Source: Scleroderma bovista (taxonomy: Eukaryota > Basidiomycota > Agaricomycetes > Boletales > Sclerodermataceae). Taken from it: a stretch of DNA of 64,000 nucleotides. Every line of letters starts with the position of its first letter. Position 1 is the stretch's first letter. Position numbers and translations under genes: made by a program. The stretch is taken from the NCBI GenBank assembly GCA_037178675.1, contig JAYMGJ010000108.1:56601-120600 (forward strand), in the 5' to 3' direction. Positions 20,937 through 31,843 of the stretch are shown piece by piece. Under the pieces are notes generated by a model. The model did not search any database. It was not told where the DNA came from and saw nothing but the letters and a program-made list of their open reading frames with translations.

Positions 20937-23900
20937 ATGATTGACTCACTCGTGCAAAAGTATCTGTGGGCCTCCAAGGATAAGGACGCCACCACTGTCT
21001 GGGTGCATGTTCGCGCTCTGGTTTCAATTTTGGAGAATTTCTGTTTCTCCTTAGATGATTCTTTGCAGCATCAGGCAGAGTCCGCAGAAGACGTGGAAGC
21101 AGAGGAGGATTTGGCGGAATACAAACCACATTGGTCTAATCCGTGTGAACACGAATGCGATGTCAAAAAGGTCTCTGATGCTGTCGGTATATGTCTCCTG
21201 GACTCCTCGATTACCTTTCAAATTGGAATGAAACTGAAGACAGCCTCCATATCCCCATTTCCCTTGGAATTGCTACCATTGCAATGCACCTGCCAGCAGG
21301 CCTGCAAGAAGGCAAATTACTAGATTGCTTACAGTGCTGAGCCAAGCACTTCAGAGCTGCTTGCAAGATACAAGAGAATTGGTGCATGAGACGATGTGCC
21401 AAATTGTTGTTACATTGGGTCCCTCATATCTTTCATATGCTGTGTGTGAGCTATGAGCCGCGCTTGTGCGTGGGCCACAACTCTACGTCCTTGCCTATGT
21501 GATCCACGCGATTATATCCTATGTGACTGCACCTGAACAGAAAGAGGGCACATTCGCCGACCTTGATGCTTGCGTAGATGACATCGTTTATGTTGCATCA
21601 GAAGTCGTCTTTGGTGAATCGGGAAAAGACGCTCAGAGTGAGGATTTCAAGACGAAGATGCAAGAGGTTGGAGCAAGTGCATCGAAAGGTTTGGACACAT
21701 TCTCACTCACCACCAGATATGTGTCTCCTGCTTCTATTGGTGCACTGTTACGACCGCTTCGATCTGTTATGGAGGTGACTTCAGTGAAGCCGATGCAGTT
21801 GGATGAGGCTCTTCGTCGGATCGCTGAATGGCTTAACTCCAATGCTCATTTAGATCTGCCGGAACTTTTAGTATTGTGCCATACACTGATTAGCCAAAAT
21901 GGTAGATTCTTACAAGACACACCTCGAAAACCAAAGTCGAAAGCAAAGACCAAGAAAGACGATGCTATTGTCCACATGAAACACAAAAATGTCACTCAGG
22001 GAGACCAATATGCACATAATTCGTATCGGTTAGTTCAATAGCACATTGACTGTATGTCACCAACTCACGATCATCCAAGTTTCATTATATTCGGTCTCGA
22101 GCTCTTCAATACTGCCTTCCATCAATCCTGTTTCAATCTACATGACAACCAAATATTGGCTCGATTAGAGCCTTTTGTGGTCTTGATTGAGAATACACTC
22201 TATGTGGAATCCGAGGCCGTTCTCATTGCAGGCCTGAAGGCTGCCCCTGCTATTCTTCAATGCTCAGTGAAGACTGCACCATTTTCAGCACCTCTAATTT
22301 CTAAGCAAATTCTATCCATCATCTGTTCCATGAGAAGCACAGAGTCAGAGATAGTACAAACGGCGCTCAAATCCTTAGCTATCACCCTTCGAGATTCTCC
22401 AACATCCAACATAAAGGAGAATGACTTGCTATTCTTACTTGAGCTCTTGGCCCCTGATCTTGAGGATCCAAGTCATCAGGACAGTGCTTTCACGTTTCTC
22501 CATGCACTGATGGTGTCTTGCAAACTTGTGCCTGAGCTGTATGACCTGATGACAACAGTTTTGTTGATGCTGATCACCTCGCAGTCCACGCATGCGCCCA
22601 AGTCAGCGCGCTCCCCCTTGCTTCAGTTCCTGCTTGATTACCCTCAGGGTTCGGGTCGCTTGCAGATCACCTTGCACACAATCTATCGTTCAATCATGCC
22701 TCTGGGTGGCTTAGCATCATGGAGCTGTTACACGCTGTCATAACCAAGTTTGAAAAAAACTTGCTCACAAAACATGCAGAGATGCTGTTTGTCGTACTTG
22801 TTCTATGCATTGTCAATGATGATGAGAAAGCATGTCAGGAGTCTGCAGCGAATATTGTGCAGGCTCTTGTGAAGCACCTAGCAGACAACCAGCAAAAAAC
22901 GTGATCGGGCACCTACATACTTGGGTATGTGCTCTTCATTGAAGCCTTGCAATGTGATGCTGGACCACACGTTGACGTGATCCTTGCGGATATACAGGCT
23001 GTCACAGAGGCCACTTCCATTGTTTTTGTGGATGATGGTGTCGATGACCTGGAGAACCCCGTGGATTGGCAAGTGGCCTATCAGGCTCTGCAGACGCTTG
23101 TCAAGGTGTTGTACATATACCCAGAATTGACTACAGACTACTTGAAGATTGAAGTGGATGCACGTGTTTGCATTGCTGTTGTTTCCCCATGCATGGGTTC
23201 ATAGATTACGGGAATCATTGTTTGCAGTAACTCAGTCATCTGTGCAGACAATGACCGCTGTTGAGGGTAGCCCACTCACACATGCAGCTATGCGATATAT
23301 CACAGATAAGCTTTGCATGATGCTCAAGAGCCCAAACGTGGAAGCACCCGCTGACATTACAGATCGTCAAGAATCTATTCTTCATAGGCAAATGGTTCGT
23401 CAGAGTCATCCTCAGGAGTCCTGCATTACTCAGGGTTCCGATTGTGAGGTTGTGTCCAAGGGCGATGATGTGACTGAGTCGGAAGTCTGGGATGGTTGAG
23501 GCAGCGACCAACTTCTGTGGCTTTTCTCTAAGCTGTCATTCCAGGTGTGGTCTGCACATATTGCACGTCGGAATATGACTACTGCAGAGGTAGGCACTGT
23601 TTACTTGTTGTGATCTATAGGGTGTTAATATAACTTGAAATAGGCTAACTGGTTGCTTATTCCGTTGTCTGTCTTCTGGTTCTTCGCAGCGATGATGTCA
23701 CATATGGAAGGCCAACAGCTGGAACAGCTCCTTCCTCACATTTTGACTCCTGTATACTGCATCATAGAAGAAGACACAATTTGCAACACCACCATGGGTA
23801 TGTCAGCTATTGCAAGTCTCACCTTTTTCTGATGCAATTTTGGCTGATATAATGACAGATGAGCCTAGCACATCAGTGATGGAATTAGTCAATTTAGTGC

Positions 23901-24151
23901 AAGCTAAATTGGGCACCACAAGTTTTGCAACCGCCTACAACTGGATTAGGCAAAATGCACTCAGTGCTCGGCAAGAAAGGTGTGTTGCGCATGCTACGCA
24001 GGTGAGAAGTATGTCCTGTGATGCTCATGCAAATTGTTTGAATTCATGCGGATAGGTTATTACCAATCCTGAGGTAGTAGCAAAGCGCAAGGCTACACGG
24101 AATGTTTTGAAGAGACAGAATAGAAAGAGGAAAAACGGTGCATTTGCCTAA
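20937..24151 (+). pseudogene. UTP20: UTP20 (DRIM) pseudogene, C-terminal part
   Basis: A series of pieces in changing frames with in-frame stops matches the C-terminal third of UTP20, the large HEAT-repeat component of the small-subunit processome in the nucleolus. Recognisable pieces in order: ALQSCLQDTRELVHETMCQI (about 21.35 kb), RGPQLYVLAYVIHAIISYVT, DIVYVASEVVFGESGKDAQS, LDLPELLVLCHTLISQNGRF, FIIFGLELFNTAF, SARSPLLQFLLDYPQGSGRL (22.6 kb), VMELLHAVITKF-type text, NPVDWQVAYQALQTLVKVLY (23.05 kb), PHILTPVYCIIEEDTI (23.74 kb), ELVNLVQAKLGTTSFATAYN and finally ITNPEVVAKRKATRNVLKRQ ending RKRKNGAFA* at 24151. Several stops and frameshifts make it non-functional. The N-terminal roughly two thirds of the gene is absent. 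Some intron-like joins remain, so this is a segmental DNA copy. The functional gene should be elsewhere in the genome. Confidence 0.85.
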
Positions 24152-25100
24152 GCATTTCCAATCGTGTGGTGTTATTAAGAATTTAACTCACCTTGATATG
24201 CCATGATGCAGGGATAGCCGGGGCCAGCTTAAGTGTTGAAGAGAAGAGTGAAAGGTAGAGCAGCCCTTCTACACTTGACAAGGGACAAGAAGAGGAGAAG
24301 AACAATGGTGTGGATGCACAAGACATGGCGAATTCCAAGGAAAATGTTGGAGTTAACGGTCATGGTACGCTACATACTTAAGTGTTTCATTTACCGTTGT
24401 TTGTAATGCTGAGGTATGCTATTTGTCGTTCGTCGTCTCTGGTTTGCAGGCTAATATTGTTCGTACCACTCTCTTAGGTACTTAGTTCATGTACACTAGT
24501 CGTTGATATCCAATGCTGAGATGCTCTTAGCCAACAGAAAATACTATTGCGAAGTCTATCCAGTCAATCTCACAACTTGGTCAATGGAGGTTGGCACAGT
24601 TTTTCTGTGCTCTGTTGGTGTTTTGACTTTACACTGTTTCAACACGATAATCGTGTGTTGGTTAGCTGCCCTGGACCAGGAGAACATGCAGGCGCCGTCT
24701 ACATTGCTGGAAGTTCTTACTTTGTGGGCTGCACAGCCAGAGTATCAGGCCTCCGTGGTACCTTTTACTACAATTTGATCCACGCATGTTCATCGCTGCT
24801 AATGTTAACCCCTTCGTGGTCAAGTGCTGGATATTGTCGAGCATCTACTCACACTCAGGATTAAAGATGCTATCATTGTGATGTGCTCATCTCACCTCAT
24901 TGCTTCACCATTTCACAATCCTTGTTGAGTGCCTTCTTTTCTGAGAGCGGAGTTCATTAGGTTGGCCAGCCTACACTACCTACGATGACAACGGAAAAGT
25001 ACTAGGGGGAAATAACGATCAACCATTGGCCTGGACGATGCAACTCAACTCATGTCAGGATGCATTAAAACTTTCCAGTCCACTTTCTCAGAGCCAGCCG
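24152..25100. other. Unassigned sequence after the UTP20 remnant
   Basis: Short ORFs only (for example near 24503-24864), with no recognised domain. Probably further decayed duplicated DNA. Confidence 0.3.
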
Positions 25101-25547
25101 TCAAGTAATAATCAGAAGCATGCATGCAATCATGATGACTCCACCAGAGTAAAAACTGACGTCCTTAAATCCACCAGATGTTGTCTGAATAACACCCGCA
25201 AGGGGTGGCCCTGCCAACACGCCAAAAATCTAAGCCACAGAAATTAAATGGGTGATAAGACAATATGCGAACATTCTCACCATAGCTGTATTTGCCATGC
25301 CAACCCTAAAGAAAACCAGATTTTTATTCTACATGCCACTACATAATCATGATGTACTGTGGGCATACCTTCTGCCAGCATCACTCATTCCACCTAGATG
25401 AGCTGGAGTACTCGGGAGCAAACTGGTGAATGTGCCCGTTGTACAGCCATATATGATAGTCACCACAACCAACAGCACAACTTGGGAGGCTGCATATGGC
25501 CATACGAAGCTCATGAGGCTACTGATCAATATGGCAGGTGTCGACAA
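25101..25547 (-). pseudogene. MFS (monocarboxylate-type) transporter fragment
   Basis: Three exon-like pieces on the minus strand, with two introns still in place. First: LSTPAILISSLMSFVWPYAA, continuing VVLLVVVTIIYGCTTGTFTS and LGGMSDAGR. Then, after a GTATGC...TTTAG intron, RVGMANTAM. Then, after GTGAGA...CTTAG, IFGVLAGPPLAGVIQTTSGG FKDVSFYSGGVIMIA, ending at a TGA (25101-25103). These are the late transmembrane helices and the GPP-x-x-G motif of fungal MFS monocarboxylate-type transporters. The first eight or so helices are missing and the 3' end is cut short, so this is a fragment. Intron retention again indicates DNA-level duplication, as for the neighbouring ubiquitin and UTP20 remnants. 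Confidence 0.75.
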
Positions 25548-26066
25548 GAAAGTATGATTGTATCTTATCTTAATCTAATCTTGGAGATTTCCAGAGATCA
25601 CAGTTACATGTGATTTGGAGTAGTGTCAACCGGATTATCGGTAGATCACATGACCAGCTCTACAAGATAGCCGGAACTATCACATGCAAGGCACGTGTAT
25701 AACACATGCTGATGCACGTTACAGGCACGTTTCCAGATAACTATGTTTATGGAAACTGCACCTACTACATATGGGAATATGGTGAAATAAGCTAGAATAA
25801 TACTTATCTATGCACAGACCATGTACCACAGGTATATATACCCTGTAGGTTTCCCTGTAATTCTTTAGTTCAATACAGTTCAACTGTTCTCTCATTACTC
25901 GCTACTTCATAAACAACTCAACTTCAAGAACCAGCTACTAGCTATCAAGGTACGCTTGCACTACCCCATTGCTGTTGCCCCAGTTTTGTTGCTACAGGTT
26001 ATGAGCCCTGTTTAAGGCCATACCAGAAAGCATACGGCAGTTCTGTCTTTGTCACTGCCTCCTGCT
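25548..26066. promoter_or_regulatory. AT-rich region with TATA-like element before the 26-kb ORF
   Basis: A TATATATA stretch at about 25835-25842 lies about 230 bp before the first ATG of the next ORF. No other feature recognised. Promoter function is inferred. Confidence 0.3.
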
Positions 26067-26810
26067 ATGAACCTTAGACAGCTTGTAGCTGAAGTTCTTC
26101 ACAAGTTACCATTTGTTTTTGCCATGATATCTCTTATGATATATTCTTCATTTGTGTTTTGGTTTGAATGCTGGAGATACAACTACATTGCCGCACTCTT
26201 TGTGTGCTATGCAGTTTGTCTCTTGGTTACCTTGCAGCCACGTCCTGCTGTTCCTCCCATTGCTGGCAATGTGGGATTATTCCCCAATGCTGACAACCCC
26301 CTTGGTGACGACGATGAGATTGTTACCATCGCTGTTACAGCTCCTCCTAGTGTCCATCAAACAGTGGATTTCTATTGGAGAGAGGCCCTTCAAAACTATT
26401 GAGGGTACACACCAAGGACAAACCATAGAGCCAATGAGCTCAGTGGTAATATGGGACATATTAGAAGGCCTTTGCCTTTTAATATGCAGGACTACCTTCA
26501 CTTCACAAATCATGACTGTTTTTACAGATTCATTGATAGTCACATCGCTGTTCCTGATCCTCGGTGGGCATTGCCCTACCAGTTCCGCGTCTTGTTCAGA
26601 CATTGGCAATCTGTTATCATTGAGTCTCTTCCGTATGATGAAGAGATATTCATTGATAACATTTCAGATGCCAATTACCTTCGAACAGACATCAGACTCC
26701 AACTCGAGGAATTTGCACGAGAACAGGCCCAGGCCGATCTCGAGGCGGAACTCATCTTGAGACAGCTCACCAATTTATGTTCCCACGCCTCTGGCCAGGA
26801 GCAAAAGTGA
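26067..26810 (+). pseudogene. Membrane-protein-like ORF interrupted by one in-frame TGA
   Basis: The frame runs from ATG 26067 to 26810 and is broken only by a TGA at 26400-26402 (...REALQNY*GYTPRTNHRA...). The N-terminal third has two hydrophobic segments (FVFAMISLMIYSSFVFWF and IAALFVCYAVCLLVTL). The part after the stop is soluble, with an acidic helix at the end (LEEFAREQAQADLEAELILR). The TGA is consistent with a CGA to TGA change, as in the nearby Gypsy element. No family recognised. It sits at the edge of the nested mobile DNA and may belong to a retroelement or a captured host gene. Confidence 0.45.
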
Positions 26811-27215
26811 GCTACGGATGCAGGAAAGAGGAAGGAATGAACAGGGAAGGAGGATTGTAAGGATTGGTAATCGTCAAGTGGCACAACCGCAATGAGGCTC
26901 CACTCCACCTCCTACCTATGCTGCTGACCGCCGCTGTCATATCCATACTTTTCCCAGTCACAACTCTGGTCTAACCCTGGCCTGCCTGACCACTCCTTAG
27001 GCATAGACGCAACTCCGGATCTAGTCCGGCCATCTCCAGCCCCATAGCTGCACTCCAGCCCAACTCCGGTCACTACGTCCATCTCCACCTCAGGACTAAC
27101 CTGTCAAGTCCGGGTCTACTCTGGTAGGGGGTCTGGTCAAGTCCGGACGAAAGCGGACGAAGGGAGAGGGCAGAGGGCTGGACAAGAGATTAGTCCGGCC
27201 GGAGTTGGTGACTGC

Positions 27216-29192
27216 TGTGAGTCAAAGTGTGGATTTGGGTCGGAGTAATAACCCAAACACAACACCAACAAAGGACTACGAAAATGTGCAAGTGGTGGTT
27301 TACCTCCGTGGTGTCCAGAGAGGATATGCTGAGGAGGGGGAAAGGGGATCTACACCAACAGGGTGATGCAGACAGTGATGCAGGATACTCCTGGGGTACA
27401 GGAGTAATAGAAGACGAAGGGGATAGGGGCCTGGACTCTTCCTAAAGCCTAGGAAGTGTCAAAGCAGGGATTGGGTTGACTGGGACTGAAACAGTGATAC
27501 TACACCTAGAGGTTGGTGCAGCAAAGGGGCAAGGGGGCTCCTGACGTCCAGAAGCAATGAGAGATGAAGGATTGACTGGCTAGACTCCGCTTGAGCCTAG
27601 AGAAATACTTGGACTTGAATAGATTGAATAAAATGAGAGAGTCTGAGAGAGGGATAATTTCGTGCAATTGGGTCCTCCATCACTGGGCTGAGCCCAGGGG
27701 TTTAAATACATGGGGGGGCACAGCATTAAAGTACAAAAAGAGAAGGGAGTAAGCAGAATTTGTCAAGGATTGGTAAGGGCTTTGTAAGGGGTTTGTAAGC
27801 GATCAGTAAGCAAGGGATAAGCAGGAATGAGTAAGCTGCATGACAAGATTGATTGGTAAGGGAGTGAGTCATCAGCTGAGTAATATACCAAAAATGTGAG
27901 AGGGATAGAGTAATACTGATGACAAGAGAGTATCAGTAAGCAAGGGATGAGTCACTGCACAGCAGAAGGAGTCATTGATGCACAGCCTAAGAAGTTTGAT
28001 GGGGAGCTGTGTACCATCAGGAATTTGATGGGACAACAATGGGGAAGATCTGGGATTAATAGGGGGATTGATCCGAGACAAAACAGCCACAAGAAGGGTA
28101 CCAGGGGTCCAGAGGTCTTTTGGGGGGTCAGCATACACTAAGGTATAGTGCATGTGTTCTAGCGCCGCTGAAGTGCAACCATGGGCTCCCTTGACGAGCT
28201 CTCTTCTGGGAAAGAACAAGAGAGGGTTCTTCTTCCTAATAGCACTATAAAGTGGGGGGAATAACTGTCATGGTGCTGGGGGACGTCATCTGAAAGTAGG
28301 GAAGCGGATAGAGTATTGAATTCGACGCATCCAGGGAAGCGAGATGAACAACAGAGGAAGATGGACATGGCAAGTATCTGGGAGGAAGGGACCATAGGCT
28401 GAGGGCTCAGGGGACACAGAGACAACCAGAGAAGACTTCTCAAGCTTGACAATAGACCTAAGATGACCAAAGTACGTCCTTGACGCAGGACTGACGAGGA
28501 GAACGCGCTGACCGAGAACGAGAGGGACTGAGGGAGCAGGCTGGGAAGATATGTGCCAGGCAGTGCACGGGAACTCTGGGAGAGGCTGTCCTAAGAGCAG
28601 GACATAGTGGAGATCTGCAGCAATAGCGGAGAAATGATCCAGAGAAAATACAGACTCCATAGTGAGCGATGAAGCGAACGTCTGGATTGTGGGGGGAATA
28701 TCTCCGTGGGAAATGAACGGATTTGTGTCGGAACTTGACAGGCAGATAGACCACGCTCTAGGCTTTCTGACGGTATAGTCACGTGCCTGATAGCTTCATA
28801 AACGACGGAGCTATTCAAAATATCGGAATGCCGGCACTGGGTGCCTAAAAATGACATTTGGGCACTAAAAATCATTTCTTCTCTTTCTCCTTCGTTTCTC
28901 CATCAATTCTTCAGCTTCTTTGATTGTTCTGGTATGGGAGTTGGACTGCAGACGTGTGCATTCCTTTCTCATACCACAATTGACGTTATTCCTTCAGTTT
29001 CTTCTGCTTCTTGGCGGTTCTCGTGCGATAGATGACTGTCTGCATTGGCATTCATCTCTCGCATCAGGATAGTCGTCTTGTGCGATAGATGGCTATGATG
29101 AGGGTCCGTCATGCTTATCCTTTGCATAAGGATCATTCGATATAGGCGTTATCTTCCATGTTCACTGTACCAAACCTGTTTGGTGCGTGACA
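27216..29192 (-). mobile_element. LTR-like element, family 1, copy 1 (1,977 bp, solo)
   Basis: Minus orientation: begins TGTCACGCACCAAAC at 29192 and ends GACTCACA at 27216, that is TG...CA termini. A second copy in the opposite orientation lies at 54501-56393. The copies share a minus-strand ORF region, a TATA-like TTTAAATAC and, beside it, the hairpin CTGGGCT/AGCCCAG (27683-27697). The start carries the palindrome ACCAAAC-ag-GTTTGGT, also present in the longer LTRs at 36.5 and 41.4 kb. No target-site duplication is visible. Interpreted as an old solo LTR of a retrotransposon with unusually long LTRs. Confidence 0.65.
28286..28660 (-). CDS. ORF inside the LTR, conserved in the longer LTR family
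   Basis: Encodes 124 aa starting MESVFSLDHFSAIAADLHYV. Its homologue in the palindromic LTRs (37073-37570) starts internally MESTFSLERFSAIAADLNYV and remains collinear for about 114 residues, with roughly 80% identity by eye. It is neither gag nor pol. Hydrophobic and Pro/Ser-rich, with no recognised domain. Whether it is translated is unknown; collinear conservation without stops between diverged LTRs suggests past coding constraint. Confidence 0.4.
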   Translation of the reverse strand: MESVFSLDHFSAIAADLHYVLLLGQPLPEFPCTAWHISSQPAPSVPLVLGQRVLLVSPASRTYFGHLRSIVKLEKSSLVVSVSPEPSAYGPFLPDTCHVHLPLLFISLPWMRRIQYSIRFPTFR

Positions 29193-30830
29193 CCGCTTGG
29201 ATTCAACGACTAAGGATAACGAGCGTTGATCCCTTGCGTAGGTTCCAGTCAAGAAGGGGAGACAGACAGAGATGGAGACGGGCAAGATCAGGAGTAGAGA
29301 CTATGGTTGATTTCAGACTGAGGTCTACAAGGTAAACTAGAGGGTACTTATACTAAGTAGAAACTAGGGTCGAGTACATACGGTGACAAGTAAACAACCT
29401 AATAGCAGACAAGGGATGACCGGAGTTAGGACTAGGTCAGGTCCGGTGAAAATAAAGTCAGGACCGGGTAAAATAAATCAGGACCGGTGAAAATGCTACA
29501 AGGTATAGGATATATTGAGTTCACGGAGAACTCACGTCAAGGCAGGGTAGACGGCGAGGTGTAGTAAGAGCGAATGGAGTATAGACCAAGGGTCGTAGTT
29601 AGCGGAAGGTTATCTGTGCGACTGTGACTGGAGTAACTGAGAACGACCGAAGTTGAGCTATGGGGCTGCAATGCAACCGGAGTAACCGGATAGGATCCGG
29701 AGTTGGACATGGTCGTAACATAACCCCTGTCTTCCTCTAGACACATCTGCGGTCTAACTCCACCATGTCGAACCTGTACCTACCACTTGTTGCTACTCCG
29801 GTTTCAGTCTGGCCACTCCCTTGGTCTTGTCTGCAACATAGCCCAACTCTGGCTGGTACATCCAACTCTGGCTCAGGTCTGCTCCTGTTCTGCTCCGCTT
29901 CCCCTGATAGGTCCACCAATGGCCTTGGACATTTCCATGTCCAACTCCGGACCTTCCTCCAGCTACTCTGCCCTTCCTCCAGTCATACACTCCCTCTGCT
30001 CTTGCACTTCCTCCGGTCCCACTTCCTCCGGTCCCACTTCCTCCGGTCCCACTTCCTCCGGTCCCACTTCCTCCAGTCCTGGACATTGCTCTGGACTTAA
30101 CATTAGTTAAGTCCACCTCCAACCCTTACCTGTCCTCTTCCAACCTAGTTCCCTTTACTTCACTGTCCCTGCTTTTCCTCTGTCGTCCCTGTATCTCTAG
30201 TTCCCCGTGTCTGCTCCCGCTCCGGTTTATTTTCCTGTACCTGCTTTATTTTCCTGTCCATTTCTGCTCCATCCCTTGTCCCAACTAAGGTGTTTACTTG
30301 TCACCGTATATACTCACCCTAGTTCTCATTTACTATATAAACTACTATACTCCGGCCTAGTAGTTTCCTTAGATCAAATCTCGACTAAGATACTCCCCAC
30401 TCTGTACTACCCACTATGCTCTCCTAATCCATCTGTTCATCTGAACTCCTGAACTCTGGCCAACTCCGGCCTCTGTCCTATCTCATCCCCTTGGTCCTAT
30501 GTCCGATCCTAGCAAGTCTCCTACTTGCACGAGGGCAAAAGCCACCTCTGTCCCAGACTCGATGCTAGACCTCTCAGGACTTATCCCACCTCTGGGATGT
30601 CCTTCGCTCCGGACAAGCTGCGCTCAACTCCGGACCACTTTCCCACGGTCCGGACTTACTCCGCAAAAACCCAAACTTACTCCCTGTGCTCCTCTAGTGC
30701 CCGGACTTCATTCATTTGACCCGGACTTGACTCTCTGCACTAACTGGCACCTACTAGTGTCTGGACTTACCTCCTCATTAGTTCCCTGCACCTCTGGACC
30801 TCCTAGTAAGATCGTTGAGGAGAACCGGTC

Positions 30831-31489
30831 TTGACAGCCACAGAGCTCTTCAAGAGCGATGGCAACAATGTGCCGATGTGATTGCTGAAGGAGAAGTCGC
30901 CGCTGACATTCAACCTGATCTGGAGGATAACGGTCCACCCTCTACTGGAGGAATATGGACTCCATATGTGCAAGGAGTATCAGAGGAATTCTACATCGAG
31001 CTTAGGCCCAGTGTAGGTTGTGCCGTGCACCTAGAAAGCCACCCTTCTGAGGAGTTTGGCGGTCAGGTGATGCAGGGAGTTGTTCCGGCTTACCGGAGAC
31101 AAATCAACGACACCCCTTTTCCTCTTGTTGCAAACCCGCACCCTGAACCAGAACAGGGTCAAGTCAGAGGTATGGTTGGCGAGGAGCTAGCCATTGTATA
31201 TCCAGAGAACCCACGGGTCCATTGGGCCTTCAATGGGTCTTATTATCTCCCCTCTGCTAAGCTTCCCACTTATTTGATGCCACATGCCTGAGCTAACTTC
31301 ATGGGAGTAGACTATCAGTTGCTCCACTATGAAGATCCTGCTCTCGCAACCGTCCCAGCCTTCTGGATCAATGAGACAACCCTAAGGGCAAACAACCCAA
31401 AGAACTACCACATGAAAGACTCTGAGGAGGATAGGACTAGAGATCTTAGAGCAAACACCCAAAGAGAGCTCGAATGGAGAGCCTCTGGG
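30831..31489 (+). pseudogene. Unknown ORF with one TGA, truncated by the Gypsy insertion
   Basis: One continuous frame reads RWQQCADVIAEGEVAADIQP to SAKLPTYLMPHA, then TGA (31289-31291), then ANFMGVDYQLLHYEDPALAT and WINETTLRANNPKNYHMKDS to LEWRASG, where the inferred end of the Gypsy LTR begins. The TGA fits a CGA to TGA change. The 5' end merges into the CCGG-rich repeat, so no start is identifiable. The protein is acidic and soluble-looking, with no known domain. It may be a structural protein of an older element or a host gene destroyed by insertion. Confidence 0.4.
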
Positions 31490-31728
31490 TGCTGGATTGC
31501 AACGGTATATATACTATACTACACATGTCCTGTGTGAGGCTATCCATGAGGCTGTATGCTATACAAGGCAGTGAACACAGCTGCCATCCTGTGGTAAGGC
31601 TATGCTAATGACATCAAGGGATACAGCATGTACAGCATGAGGCTGTAGTCTAGACAGACCTACAGATAAGATGCACTAGATAAGATACTACACTATGATA
31701 AGATAAGATAAAAAGTTAGACCATTACA
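31490..31728 (-). repeat. Inferred 3' LTR of the Gypsy element
   Basis: Starts TGTAATGG directly after the purine tract and probably ends ...GCAATCCAGCA at 31490 (TG...CA), 239 bp. Contains a TATATATA box on the minus strand. The outer boundary is inferred from where the plus-strand ORF at 30.8-31.5 kb breaks off; without the 5' LTR it cannot be confirmed. Confidence 0.55.
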
Positions 31729-31843
31729 CTACTCCCCCCTTAGGTGCAGGATTCCAGACTGCAGAAGGTAGGTTCACATATGGTAAGATTCTCGGGAATC
31801 CAAGTAAAAACAAGTTGAAGTCTGACTGTACCATGCGAAGCTT

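Larger units (their letters stand above)
26811..30830. repeat. CCGG-rich degenerate repeat region, split by an LTR-like element
   Basis: Both sides of the LTR-like element at 27216-29192 are dense in short motifs such as actccgg, gtccgg and ccggagt (26940-27215 and about 29400-30830). Near 29430-29500 a unit like caggaccggtgaaaat recurs. At about 30003-30080 a 15-mer (cttcctccggtccca) is repeated four to five times in tandem. ORFs across this area (FLRSH repeats on one strand, GTGGS on the other) are products of the repeat, not genes. The LTR-like element appears to be inserted in this older repetitive sequence. Confidence 0.55.

Noticed and set aside
29765..30122. ORFs with FLRSH or GTGGS peptide repeats
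   Set aside because: They translate a 15-bp tandem DNA repeat. Both strands are open and the flanks are non-coding.
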